From positions 1 to 56,375 of the forward strand of contig NMRA01000856.1 of assembly GCA_002633005.1 (NCBI GenBank): a stretch of 56,375 bases of DNA, in the 5' to 3' direction. This DNA comes from Phoronis australis. Its lineage: Eukaryota; Phoronida; Phoronidae. A program made the translations under genes and the position numbers. Positions 47,934-56,375 of the stretch are shown here, piece after piece; position 1 is the stretch's first letter; each line of letters opens with the position of its first letter. Under the pieces are notes generated by a model. That model ran no database searches. It worked only from the letters and a program-made list of their open reading frames with translations, and was not told where the DNA came from.

Positions 47934-48193
47934 ATGGCGGAAAGCAGGGAATTTGAAAGCGACGACGATTATGAGCAAAAATTGAACAAATACTATGAAG
48001 AAACGTACGGGAATGGTGGCCAGGATGAGGAAATGGGATTGCACGAAAGCGAGAATAAGTTTAATGTGCTTCCGATTGCGTACTTTTCTACTTTGAGCCT
48101 TACGAACTGGATCCTCCCGCGAGAGAATCGGGCTCGGCGAGTCAACCCAGTCATCCAACAGACGATCCTGAACTAAGAGCTGATGTTTCTGAA
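47934..48193 (+). pseudogene. Acidic ORF with a frameshift, transposon-gene-like
   Basis: ATG at 47934 in good context (A at -3, G at +4) opens MAESREFESDDDYEQKLNKY with a strongly acidic continuation. Around 48055-48095 the likely coding frame shifts by one: the next frame reads YFEPYELDPPARESGSASQP and then HPTDDPELRADVSE before a stop at 48194. Acidic N-termini with an FEP-Y-P-rich segment like this occur in multi-copy invertebrate proteins tied to transposons, some ending in a P2X7-like zinc domain. No such domain follows here. The sequence to the right is instead an antisense THAP domain. Host exon or transposon relic is undecided. Confidence 0.4.
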
Positions 48194-48209
48194 TGATAAA
48201 TATTGTCCT

Positions 48210-48460
48210 TTATTGAACCAGGCCTTCATCGTAACGTCTCTTGTGACTGGAGTCGAAACGCGAGTCCTCAAAGTGGGCAGAACACAGAGTGGCCCCGGAC
48301 CGAATCGCTTGGTCCACGATGACGTCCCACACTCTCGTTCGGCGCACGAAGCGATGCCACTTCTGCGCAACTTTGGTATCCTTCGGAACACCGAGACGTT
48401 CTCCGCCTGGCTACTGTTGCTGCAGCCTCCGGAAACACATCTTTTGATCCCTCTACGAAC
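48210..48460 (-). pseudogene. THAP zinc-finger domain pseudogene
   Basis: The minus strand encodes a nearly complete C2CH THAP domain split by one frameshift. The N-terminal part reads KRCVSGGCSNSSQAENVSVF (C-x4-C), ending near 48384. A one-base shift there leads to PKDTKVAQKWHRFVRRTR and then LCSAHFEDSRFD (the C-x2-H pair), ending at a TAA at 48210-48212. Order and spacing match the family: CxxxxC, FP/PKD, W, C-x2-H. The C-terminal AVPS motif is missing. THAP domains bind DNA and occur in transposases and host regulators. It abuts the acidic + ORF tail to tail. Confidence 0.75.
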
Positions 48461-50153
48461 CTTCTCGACGCTAAATATATTTTGCTCTCTCTTCACTCAA
48501 TACACTTTGCATAACTCTCTGATTCGAACAGTATGGCGAACGACTTGGGTTCAAGCCATGACGTTGTACATAATTATTATTTTTTTCAATTTTTGCGTGT
48601 TTCTTTATGAGCTGTGCACTAAAGGCACTGAAATCTAGTAAGATATAATAATAAAATTTATTTTGAGGTACAAGAGTCATGTTGTGTACACTTTAAAAGT
48701 CTAATATTTAGCTTCTTGACCGATGATAACGAAAACAGGGAACATTTACAATTAGCCTTAAAACAAATGACGCTACGATTGACCAGCACAACTTTGATTG
48801 ACGCTTTCGAATAATATTGGACACGTAATTCAGTGCATTTCTTCTGCCAAAATACAAATTACACCTTGATTAATATAATGAAAAGACATTCTGGTGCACA
48901 GCTTGAAAAAGGTCCAGAGGAATAGTTTAACGAATTCGTTCAAGAGTTAAAATGCGTTTAAAGTTCTTTGTTTTCTCCTCCATTGGCATAAACAAAACAA
49001 ACGCTCAGCGACGTCTATGTAGTCGTTGTTTCAAGCTCCTTGGAAGACTTTTTGGTTGGGAAGCGAACCAATTTGTTGATGTCACTGTGACGTGGTACCG
49101 CCAGCATTGTAGGGAGAAAGTCAGTAGCAAAAGTAATCTGAACAAAAAATTCAATACGATCTCAAAACTTACATATGATTTCTTGTGTCACCTTAAAATA
49201 CTGTTGTAGAATAAGAAACCGACACGATTTTTGTTGTAGTTCGACTGAAGAGGTTTAAACAAGCGTTATCGGTTTGATGGCCAAATAACAGGATCACCGT
49301 TGAATGGGACAGAATCGCGTACAGTTTTGTTTCATTGAAATGGTAGAGAATATATGTAGAGACCATGCTTGTTTTGGAAGCCGCCATTTGTTGGATTACC
49401 TGCTTCTTTCTTTGCAGTGCAAGAATGGACAGCAAATGAGTGTCGATTTTTACTTTAATTTAATGGTGTTTACATATCTTTCTCTCCGTTTTCAGCGGAG
49501 CATAGCACTGGCTGTAACAAAATGTTGAAAAGAAACTAAATCCTCTAAAATACAGTTACTATATGTAAATAAGTATAGCTATAATTAGATACTTTCTAAA
49601 AAGCTGCGTACGCACCAACGTTTATTGCGCTTGAAACATAATGAGTTCCATTCCACATACTGCTTGCGCGGCTCGTGGCACCGGGGAAACACAGCAGAAG
49701 TTTACTATATATTTCGATTATCCCCCCCACCTTCCGATCATTTCTTTATTTAGTGCCTTCTTTATGCCCCTGGGATAAACATGACCTCACAGCGGGCAAA
49801 TATTCCGTTTCAAGTCGAGTGGCTTTCATGTCAATCATCCCAGCCCATAACTTTAACAAATGATACACGAAACAGTTGTTAGAATTTGCTCTGCTATTGA
49901 TACACTGACTGTGTGAAATGACGTCATCACACACCGGTAGCTATGTGCTAGTTCTAACGCCTATACTTAGCCACTTGGGGCCGCGTTTTGTCTGTGATTT
50001 GACCGACCCCCTTTTATCTATTCCCTCGGGTCGTGATTTGAGTCTTGTGGATGTTACAGTGATGTAACCACGGCGATCAAATAGCAAGGTACAAACTGTC
50101 AATTTCCAGGCTTTTTAATATCAATTTACAGATGGTTCTCCGGTTGACCATTA
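48461..50153. other. No gene seen
   Basis: Non-coding by inspection. Short open frames (48952-49209, 49304-49528) lack domains. Confidence 0.3.
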
Positions 50154-50325
50154 GAAGTCCGTGGGTGGAATAAGTAAGGGCTTACCGGCGTGGGTGGACT
50201 TAGGGCGTACCAGCGATGTGGATCATTATAAGTCCATGGGTGGACTAAGCGCTTATACCAGCGATGTGGATCATTATAAGTCCATGGGTGGACTAAGCGC
50301 TTATACCAGCGATGTGAATCATTAT
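50154..50325 (+). repeat. 48-bp minisatellite
   Basis: A 48-bp unit (GATCATTATAAGTCCATGGG, TGGACTAAGCGCTTATACCA, GCGATGTG) is repeated about twice perfectly. It is preceded by more diverged copies from 50154 and followed by a partial copy. Because 48 is a multiple of 3, the open frame at 50161-50355 contains a 16-residue repeat (KSMGGLSAYTSDVDHY). I do not consider it a gene. Confidence 0.9.
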
Positions 50326-51149
50326 TCGACTAGTCTTTTCGTTTGGTTTCTATGAAAAATCAACTCGCATGAGCTATTTTTTGTAAAAATAGAAGTCGTA
50401 TTCGTCTTTGTTACATTACGCAAAAACTAGGCCTTTATTTCGAAACTCCTAAAGTATAATATTTCTTTAAAAAATAAATCTGTTCCATTTACGTGACTAC
50501 AACCCTCTGAAGAACCGAAAGATTAATTCCTCAACAGGATCTATTTCGAGTTTTCTTTGATAGGCGGCCTTTGACGCACGTGGGCATCATAGCGTACACA
50601 ATGAAAGTTGTGACGATTTTCTCGATATTAAGGCCTTGTACTAATACCGTGTCATGGACGCCTTGATTATGTCAACTGGCCACATGAGGACGCTCATAAA
50701 AAAGTGAGGGCATCTCTCCCATTTTGCTTGATTTCTGAAGTATAATCAGCCCTCGACGGCTCTATTTTGGTTAGGTCGCTATGTGCGACTAGTGCGGCAA
50801 AATCCCAAAAACCTATTCTGGAATCCGACGACGACGTGGCCGCACGGCGAATTTTCAACTCGACAAGTTGCCACTGTAAACGCTCTTGATTCTAGACTTT
50901 CACCTGCTTTACGTCATTTTTTGTGCTGGTCACGAACAGATGCACAAGCTGGCACATCATTTGGTGATGACGTATACGCAAATTAGTTATTCATATAATA
51001 TGTCTTATGATAACACTGTGAGTATGAACATCGATTATTGGTCATCCAGAATGCCCTCTCTAAGTTCAGATTTTTTAAATCAACAAAGTAACAATTTTTG
51101 TTTTAAAGCATTTAAACAATTTAACTCTGGTATTGTTTGTGATTTAAAA
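50326..51149. other. No gene seen; may include the SINE body
   Basis: Short + frames at 50783-51173 show no domain. The right part (about 51000-51149) could be the tail of the minus-strand SINE. Confidence 0.3.
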
Positions 51150-51238
51150 AATTCGTATCATTGCAAGGATTGAACGCACGACCTATTGGGTCAGCGGACG
51201 CGTGCTCTTCCATTGCACCACCATGCTTCCCACATTCA
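51150..51238 (-). repeat. tRNA-derived SINE head, minus strand
   Basis: Read on the minus strand this is tRNA-like: GGAAGCATGGTGGTGCAATG (acceptor and D arm with A-box-like TGGTGGTGCAATGG), then GCGTCCGCTGACCCAATAGG (anticodon arm region), then TCGTGCGTTCAATCC (B box). Length and spacing fit a tRNA-derived head. The surrounding AT-rich sequence suggests a SINE rather than a functional tRNA gene. Confidence 0.5.
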
Positions 51239-51261
51239 CGCTAAGAAGACATACTTGTCAG

Positions 51262-52311
51262 GACCATAGGAAGTGGAGGGCACAGGCCCCCCAAAAATAA
51301 ATTTTTAGGCATCAGGGTTAAACCGTGGCAACCGACCAAGGCGTAGGGCCGGGGACAGTTGAGAAACGAAGGACTGCGAAATACGGATAAGGGAAAATTC
51401 AAGAGAACAATTAACAACTCTGTATCAGTGCATGGATTACCTTTTGGCCAGGACATTGTCGTTAGGGTCTCCGCTTTCAGTTTGCAGCACAGGTCGTCTA
51501 AACACACTTGAAAACGTGCACGTAATCAATCATACATACATTTTGAAAAATCAAGGAATTCTGTAAAGCGAAGCTTTTGCGGAGTGTACTAATTTCCTGG
51601 ATTTTTAAATTCAATAAGTCAATTTTGCAAATCCAAAACTATATTTTTCCAGAGGCCCCTCTCTGGCAAGGGATAACGGGAACAACTTTGGCTCTATTTT
51701 TTCTCAAAATTGGATATCACTTGAGAAAAACTGATGACTTGACAGATAACTTCGCAATTGCTGCGCATTTTCTGATTTTTGAAAATATAGATATTTTCAT
51801 ATTTAAGGGCCCGCATTTGAAGGAGGCCATTGATGACATTCAAGTGTCAACCCTTTTTGTGTTTTTATTGACAAATTTTTAAGGGGCCACTCACGGAGAG
51901 AGGGCCCAATGTTGGAATCGATTACCTCTATTTTTCTGTTTTTTTGTGTGAAATCGTGCAACCGGCTTTTATGTTGAAGGAGTTCACTCCCTGCCTCGTT
52001 TTGGGACCACGCGACGGTGGAATGAACTGTCACTCTTTTTTTCCAAGCTTAATGATGTTTAGCCTTTCATCTCAAGGTCAGTGTACTGGTCTTAGGCCCA
52101 TTCTTACTCTCTGAATCAGACACTTGAAATCGGGTCTGAGCCCCCCCCACACACACGCACAAACTAAAATTCCACACGCTGTCAATTCTTGTTTCGGCTG
52201 TATAATGTTAATTACCGGGGTGAATTAATAAACGTAATATTTCCTTTTGCTGTTTTATTTTTTTCACCCGCCAAGAGGGGAGGGGGGCTTCCCCCCTAAA
52301 GCCGCCTATGA
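51262..52311. mobile_element. Possible TIR element with CATAGG ends
   Basis: The left end, CATAGGAAGTGGAGGGCAC followed by AGGCCCCCC, resembles the reverse complement of the right end, CATAGGCGGCTTTAGGGGGG followed by AAGCCCCCC. The interior (about 1.05 kb) has more GC tracts at 51645-51665 and 51885-51910, which hints at nesting. No target duplication was found and no transposase is recognisable. Confidence 0.3.
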
Positions 52312-52716
52312 ATTTGACTTGACTGAAACTAAAGACCGCAAACCGTTTTGTAAATTAGGCTTGAGGGGGCGCTTCTAATCTAAAGGTCGTACTGTCGTAA
52401 CAGTAAGATGGACGCCGCACTTGTACTCGTTTACGTTGAAAACGTCAAAACCATAGACATCATAATACTATGTGATGTCTACGGTCAGAAAATTTTCCTA
52501 ATTGACATATACGAATGAATAATTGAATGGAATATCACATTAAGAATATGTCCTACTTTTTCAGGGCAAGGGGTACCGGTACATTTTCCTACTAAACTCA
52601 CTAGTTGTTAAAGCGTTAGCAAGAAGCAACATACACAGATCAGGTAAAAACGTGGCTGTCAACAAGCGACCCAAAAAACATGCGGTCTTTCACTTCCCAG
52701 CACCTCGGACCCCACA

Positions 52717-52975
52717 ATGCATGCGCGCACCCAGCCTTTAACATGAGGGGCTCGAATTTCTGGCGATGTGGACCTTTTGCTGACAAAAAAGCGGGAAGAC
52801 TAAAAAAGGGGGTACCACTCAGAACTGTGAACTGTGCGTCTGCGCCTTTTTAGTGGACTTTTGTCTCGTTTGATCGTACTTTTTGTTTCTCTGAGGCGGA
52901 CCTTTTTGCCCACTTCGCCAAATGGGAAGGGGAGCTCTTTCGAACCCCGCCCCCCTGGGTGCCGGCGCTCACTCC
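52717..52975 (+). repeat. Dispersed repeat family A, copy 2
   Basis: Same orientation and anchor order as 12604-12860, from ATGCATGCGCGCACCCAG through TTTTTAGTGGACTTTTGTC and TTTTGCCCACTTCGCCAAAT to a CCCGCCCCCC tract. The two copies differ by indels and many substitutions, so the family is moderately old. Confidence 0.7.
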
Positions 52976-53419
52976 ATGCAATGAACCAGAATCCCAGGGA
53001 CGGCATCACCCTCAGTGTCAAAGAACAACGAAGAATTGTGTGTCACATACAGCCAGTCAGTGGACGTAACCGGTTTTGTTCAGAGCACGGACTTATGATA
53101 ATTTTCTTATTGTAAGATGAACCACGCGCAGGATGATTTCATCCTGCAAAACTAAATCTATAGTTTATGCGTTGTTTGCTGTAATTTACCTTTTTATATG
53201 TAAGTTTATGAGTTATTTTTAAGAGTTGTTAAGCAATTGAATAGGCTTACTGTAATTTGACTCGCAACATGTTTGCCACTCACTTTGGCATTGGGTGATC
53301 GTTCAATCTCATTCATTTCTCGGGGATTATTCTTGAATGCGGTGTAGATTCATGGGTCTTGTGTTGCCCACCCCGCGGAGATTGACAACAGCCCAAGGTT
53401 CACTAGATTCAACTCATAC

Positions 53420-53501
53420 ATGAGCGGCACTGCGCTGAAATAAGTGGGAGGGCTATAACCCCCAGCCCCCTATGAGGTGCCGCCCATGGAGTCCATGGGC
53501 A
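53420..53501 (-). repeat. Dispersed repeat family C, copy 2, with a terminal palindrome
   Basis: The reverse complement of this stretch matches 17342-17410. At its outer edge GCCCATGGA-G-TCCATGGGC forms a 9-bp palindrome. On its far side GCAGCGCAG and GCCCCAGCCCC words recur, as if a second, inverted copy began there (to about 53550). Confidence 0.55.
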
Positions 53502-53550
53502 GCGCAGCACTGACGGAAGGCTATACTGAGCGCCCCAGCCCCGCAACAAC

Positions 53551-56104
53551 TAGCTCAAGTCGGTCCTGTTCAACACTCAAAGAAATTCTGAAAACAAATT
53601 TTAATTTCTTTCAGTGTGTAAAATAGAATGGGTAAACGAGCTGTTGTCACGATCGTAGCAGGTATGATGAGAAAAGGCCTGACTCGGGCTGAACGCACCC
53701 GTCTCTCATGCTTGCGCGTCTCCCTCTATTGGCAAGGCTTATAGTTAAATGTACATCTGAGAGCGCCCTACTACTAGGCTAAGGTTCAAAATTCCGTGTG
53801 CCGTGTGCAACTGTGTCCGGCTTAACTGACGTTTCCTCTGTCGTGGTCTCTGGCCAGGTTTTGTTTTGATTTACAGCCTGAACGTTTGACAACAGAGATA
53901 CCGTCTACCAGTTGTTTTCAAAACAATCCCTACCGAACGTGTCAATTCGCTGATTATCGCAGTTTCTAGCGCACGCCCTCACTGATCTCGCCCCGAGACG
54001 AGATATTCGATGTCTCCACGTGGTGTAAATATTTAATACAGCCATGATGTATTGGGTGTAAACTCCACTAGTAACTATAGCCGACTTAATGTTCAGTAAA
54101 TAAACTGCTGATGTATGTTTGGCACCGTCGCAATTAAGAGATCATTACGGATCTGAGATTAAGTTTCCTGCTAAAATAACAAAACGACTTTCTGTTTATA
54201 GAGATACAGCTAATTTGTCTGTTTTAAGTTGAATTCGATGGCAGATTTAAGCAAACACGGCTTCCAGCTAGTCAGAGATATTATCTCGTGTTAATGTTAC
54301 AAACATTCCGATGAAAAAGGAAAGCGCGACTCAAAATAAACATATGTTTCGCGTAGACATTCGAGAGAAGCCAGGAGGGAGTTATATCTGGATAACATCA
54401 CTTCGATCTGGCCTCAAGTTCAGCGAACAGTCCAGTTTATCCTCGTTGAATAACAAAACAGCACCTCTTGAACTAGGTGCACTTCCCAACCAAAAGTTTC
54501 AGTCAGTTCCATAATTAATCCCGCAAGCAGTCATTGTTCTGTTCTGAGTTGACCACCAGGGATGTGAAGTTTGTTTCTTAATATACAGATGGACTCTTGT
54601 ATGTGTTCAGAGCTGAATTTTATACAGTTTGTTTCATCACATGATTTCATTTTCACGAATGCAACATTGCAAATGTGCCAGGCAACGTATGCAATTTTGC
54701 GTTTTGGGAATTTTTAGTAAAAAAACACTAAAAAGTGTTTCACGGTCCAATGCTGCGTTTCGTTCAAATCGCTAGTCGCTATGTGGTGTTATAACAAACA
54801 GAGAGCCTGAGTAGGTGCTCTCAATAAAACTCGGCGCTTCATTAAGTTAAAGAAATCGAACTCAGATTTTTAAAATGGGACTAATTAGTCAGTATTGGCC
54901 TAAAACGTGTTTGTGTTTTATTGGCTGGTTTTCTCAGTTCACAAATCACGTTCAGTGTTACTCGATCGTGGCCGCTGTGGATGACGTTTTTCTTGGTGCA
55001 CCACCAAAAATCCATTATAGTACGTTTATTTTCACGTAAATTAATTTCACGTTGAGAGGGAATCTACAGTAGTAATTTTACTAAACTGGTGTACATTAAT
55101 ATGCATATTCACTCTTTTAACCGACTGAAGCGAAGAGGTTATCTTTAAATTCAAAACAAAATTACTGTGAACTATTAACTTGTTGATACCGCATGAATGA
55201 CCCATGGCAGTAACTTCAATTTTAAACATTCCGTCAAAATCTTTTATAATGTATTTATCAAATCGGTTGCTCTTCACAGAAAAATATAATGGCATATAGA
55301 ATGTGCTTATTGCTTAGAATTCACAGTAGTGTTGAGTTGACAATGGTTTAAAAGGTACAAGTAGTTATTAACTCCACCTTCCGTCACAAAAGCGACTAAT
55401 TACTCCGCCTTCTGTCACAAAAAAGATTTCCATTTAGACCACTTAACATTGTGAAATTGATGTCTAAATTTTCCTTAGTCAAAATAGCGGCGGTGAAGAA
55501 GTGACAGTTCCTTTATTCACTAGACTGGCCTTTGAAAGTTGGCTTGCACGGCGTGTTTATCTGCCGAGCACAGTCTCGAGGAAAAGCGAACTGCCAATTT
55601 TTTGCCAGACCAAAATCACTTCTCATCTAAATAAGAAACAAGCTGAGATCAACTTTGAAGCTATAAATTGTCAAAATCAAAACTTTGTCTCATCGGCGGA
55701 ACGCGGGTTTATTGCCATTAGCTGCAGCTGCAACATACTGATTGTTTAATTTTCTCAATAGATGGCGGGAACAACTAAACCATAAAATTTCCCAACAGAG
55801 GACCTCACAACCTAATCTGATATCACATGACATGCTTATCAACAACTCGCGCGGATCTGTCAAACTTCAAAGTATGCTGATATTTGGAGCTCCGACGAAG
55901 CACATGACTGTCACTTTGTGCCAAAGTCACCTGTGCTGTGGCTTGTTGATAAACAAGGAAGCAATCATTGTGTGACAAAAGTGCTCCGATTCTACCGAAA
56001 CTTCGTTTATTGAAGTGACGGGGTGCCTGTGCAACAATCAGTATTGTCACTGTTGAATGTTGTGTTGAGTTGTGTAACTTTGAAGAGGACTGGAGGCCAC
56101 TGTA
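53551..56104. other. No gene seen; presumed promoter at the right edge
   Basis: Non-coding by inspection up to the leader of the signal-peptide exon. A local near-duplicate, TAACTCCACCTTCCGTCACA and TTACTCCGCCTTCTGTCACA, lies at about 55369-55424. No TATA box was convincing before 56105. Confidence 0.3.
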
Positions 56105-56162
56105 ATGGAAGGATCGTACATAATATCAGTATTGTTGGTTGGATTTCTCGGAGTTACATCAG
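56105..56162 (+). CDS. Probable signal-peptide first exon of a secreted or membrane protein
   Basis: ATG at 56105 opens MEGSYIISVLLVGFLGVTSG, a classic short n-region, hydrophobic core and small-residue c-region. It ends at a donor, CAG|GTTTGT, with GT at 56163-56164, giving a phase-1 intron. Signal-peptide exons with phase-1 introns are very common in metazoan secreted and receptor genes. The -3 base is T, so the start context is only fair. The remaining exons lie beyond the window. The family is unknown. Confidence 0.5.
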
Positions 56163-56343
56163 GTTTGTCGACTGTCATGTTGCACATTAGGCCTACGTGT
56201 GCTTATATAAGCGAAATCCGAAATCGGAGGTTGAGTTATTCTTTTCTGGCTCTGAAATTTACCATCCATTATCCATCATGAACAAAATCACCCCTTAAGT
56301 CTAGAACTCATTTGGGCATTCCATATATGGTCACCATACGCTG

Positions 56344-56374
56344 GCAGAGACAGGGGGGGGGGGGGGGGGGGGGG
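56344..56374. repeat. Terminal poly-G run
   Basis: About 29 consecutive G then C end the window. Such a run at a sequence edge is often where assembly stopped. It may be a real homopolymer or an artefact. Confidence 0.85.
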
Positions 56375-56375
56375 C

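Noticed and set aside
47871-48158. 95-codon minus-strand open frame
   Set aside because: Antisense shadow of the acidic + ORF, with no domain of its own.
48183-48638. 151-codon + open frame with a hydrophobic C-terminus
   Set aside because: Most of it is antisense to the THAP domain, whose family pattern is clear on the minus strand.
51150-51238. Functional tRNA gene on the minus strand
   Set aside because: The acceptor pairing is imperfect and the B box deviates (GTTCAATCC in AT-rich context). A SINE head is more likely.

Overview
The window is animal (metazoan) nuclear DNA from a bilaterian, most likely a marine invertebrate. It is AT-rich and gene-poor, full of decayed transposons, tRNA-derived SINEs and microsatellites, and interrupted by two N positions (14948, 31029) and a terminal poly-G run. 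The strongest genes are two forkhead (Fox) transcription factor genes of the FoxG/BF-1/sloppy-paired class. They lie head to tail on the + strand, 6.5 kb apart, and both are intronless: a divergent paralogue at 27746-28492 and an orthodox FoxG at 35026-36105. The phylum cannot be fixed from the sequence. RNase H fragments with a PGHAG motif and abundant tRNA-SINEs fit many invertebrates.

Layout. 1-2.3 kb: the last exon of a minus-strand coiled-coil gene (1322-1523) and a tRNA-derived SINE with a hairpin. 2.3-15 kb: no genes recognised. This stretch holds two relatives of a THAP-coding transposon (5.36 and 8.1 kb), another SINE, and a foldback DNA element (9213-10663) that was later split by a 725-bp hAT-like MITE with a 5-bp target duplication. 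It also holds a 21-bp tandem repeat, a CATA microsatellite and a GAGGCAGA array. 15-24 kb: mostly featureless, with a second complete 160-bp hAT-like MITE at 20056-20215. 24.5-36.9 kb: the FoxG pair with its flanks, two LINE RNase H fragments and a 440-bp inverted-repeat MITE. 37-46 kb: nothing recognisable except one dispersed repeat. 46.5-48.5 kb: a candidate membrane-spanning exon, and an acidic ORF with a CRE just upstream that abuts an antisense, frameshifted THAP domain. 50-53.5 kb: a 48-bp minisatellite, a minus-strand SINE and several GC-rich repeats. 56.1 kb: a probable signal-peptide first exon of a gene that runs out of the window.

The main biological signal is the FoxG tandem duplication. 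Both proteins keep the FoxG forkhead (about 73 of 96 residues identical by eye) and a C-terminal eh1-like Groucho-binding motif, but only the orthodox FoxG keeps the N-terminal one. Upstream, both genes carry a collinear non-coding block (24510-24960 and 34120-34520) and an identical 12-mer in the presumed 5' leader. These are candidates for cis-regulatory sequence copied along with the gene. Transposon insertion probably pushed the block away from the divergent paralogue (2.8-3.2 kb versus 0.5-0.9 kb).
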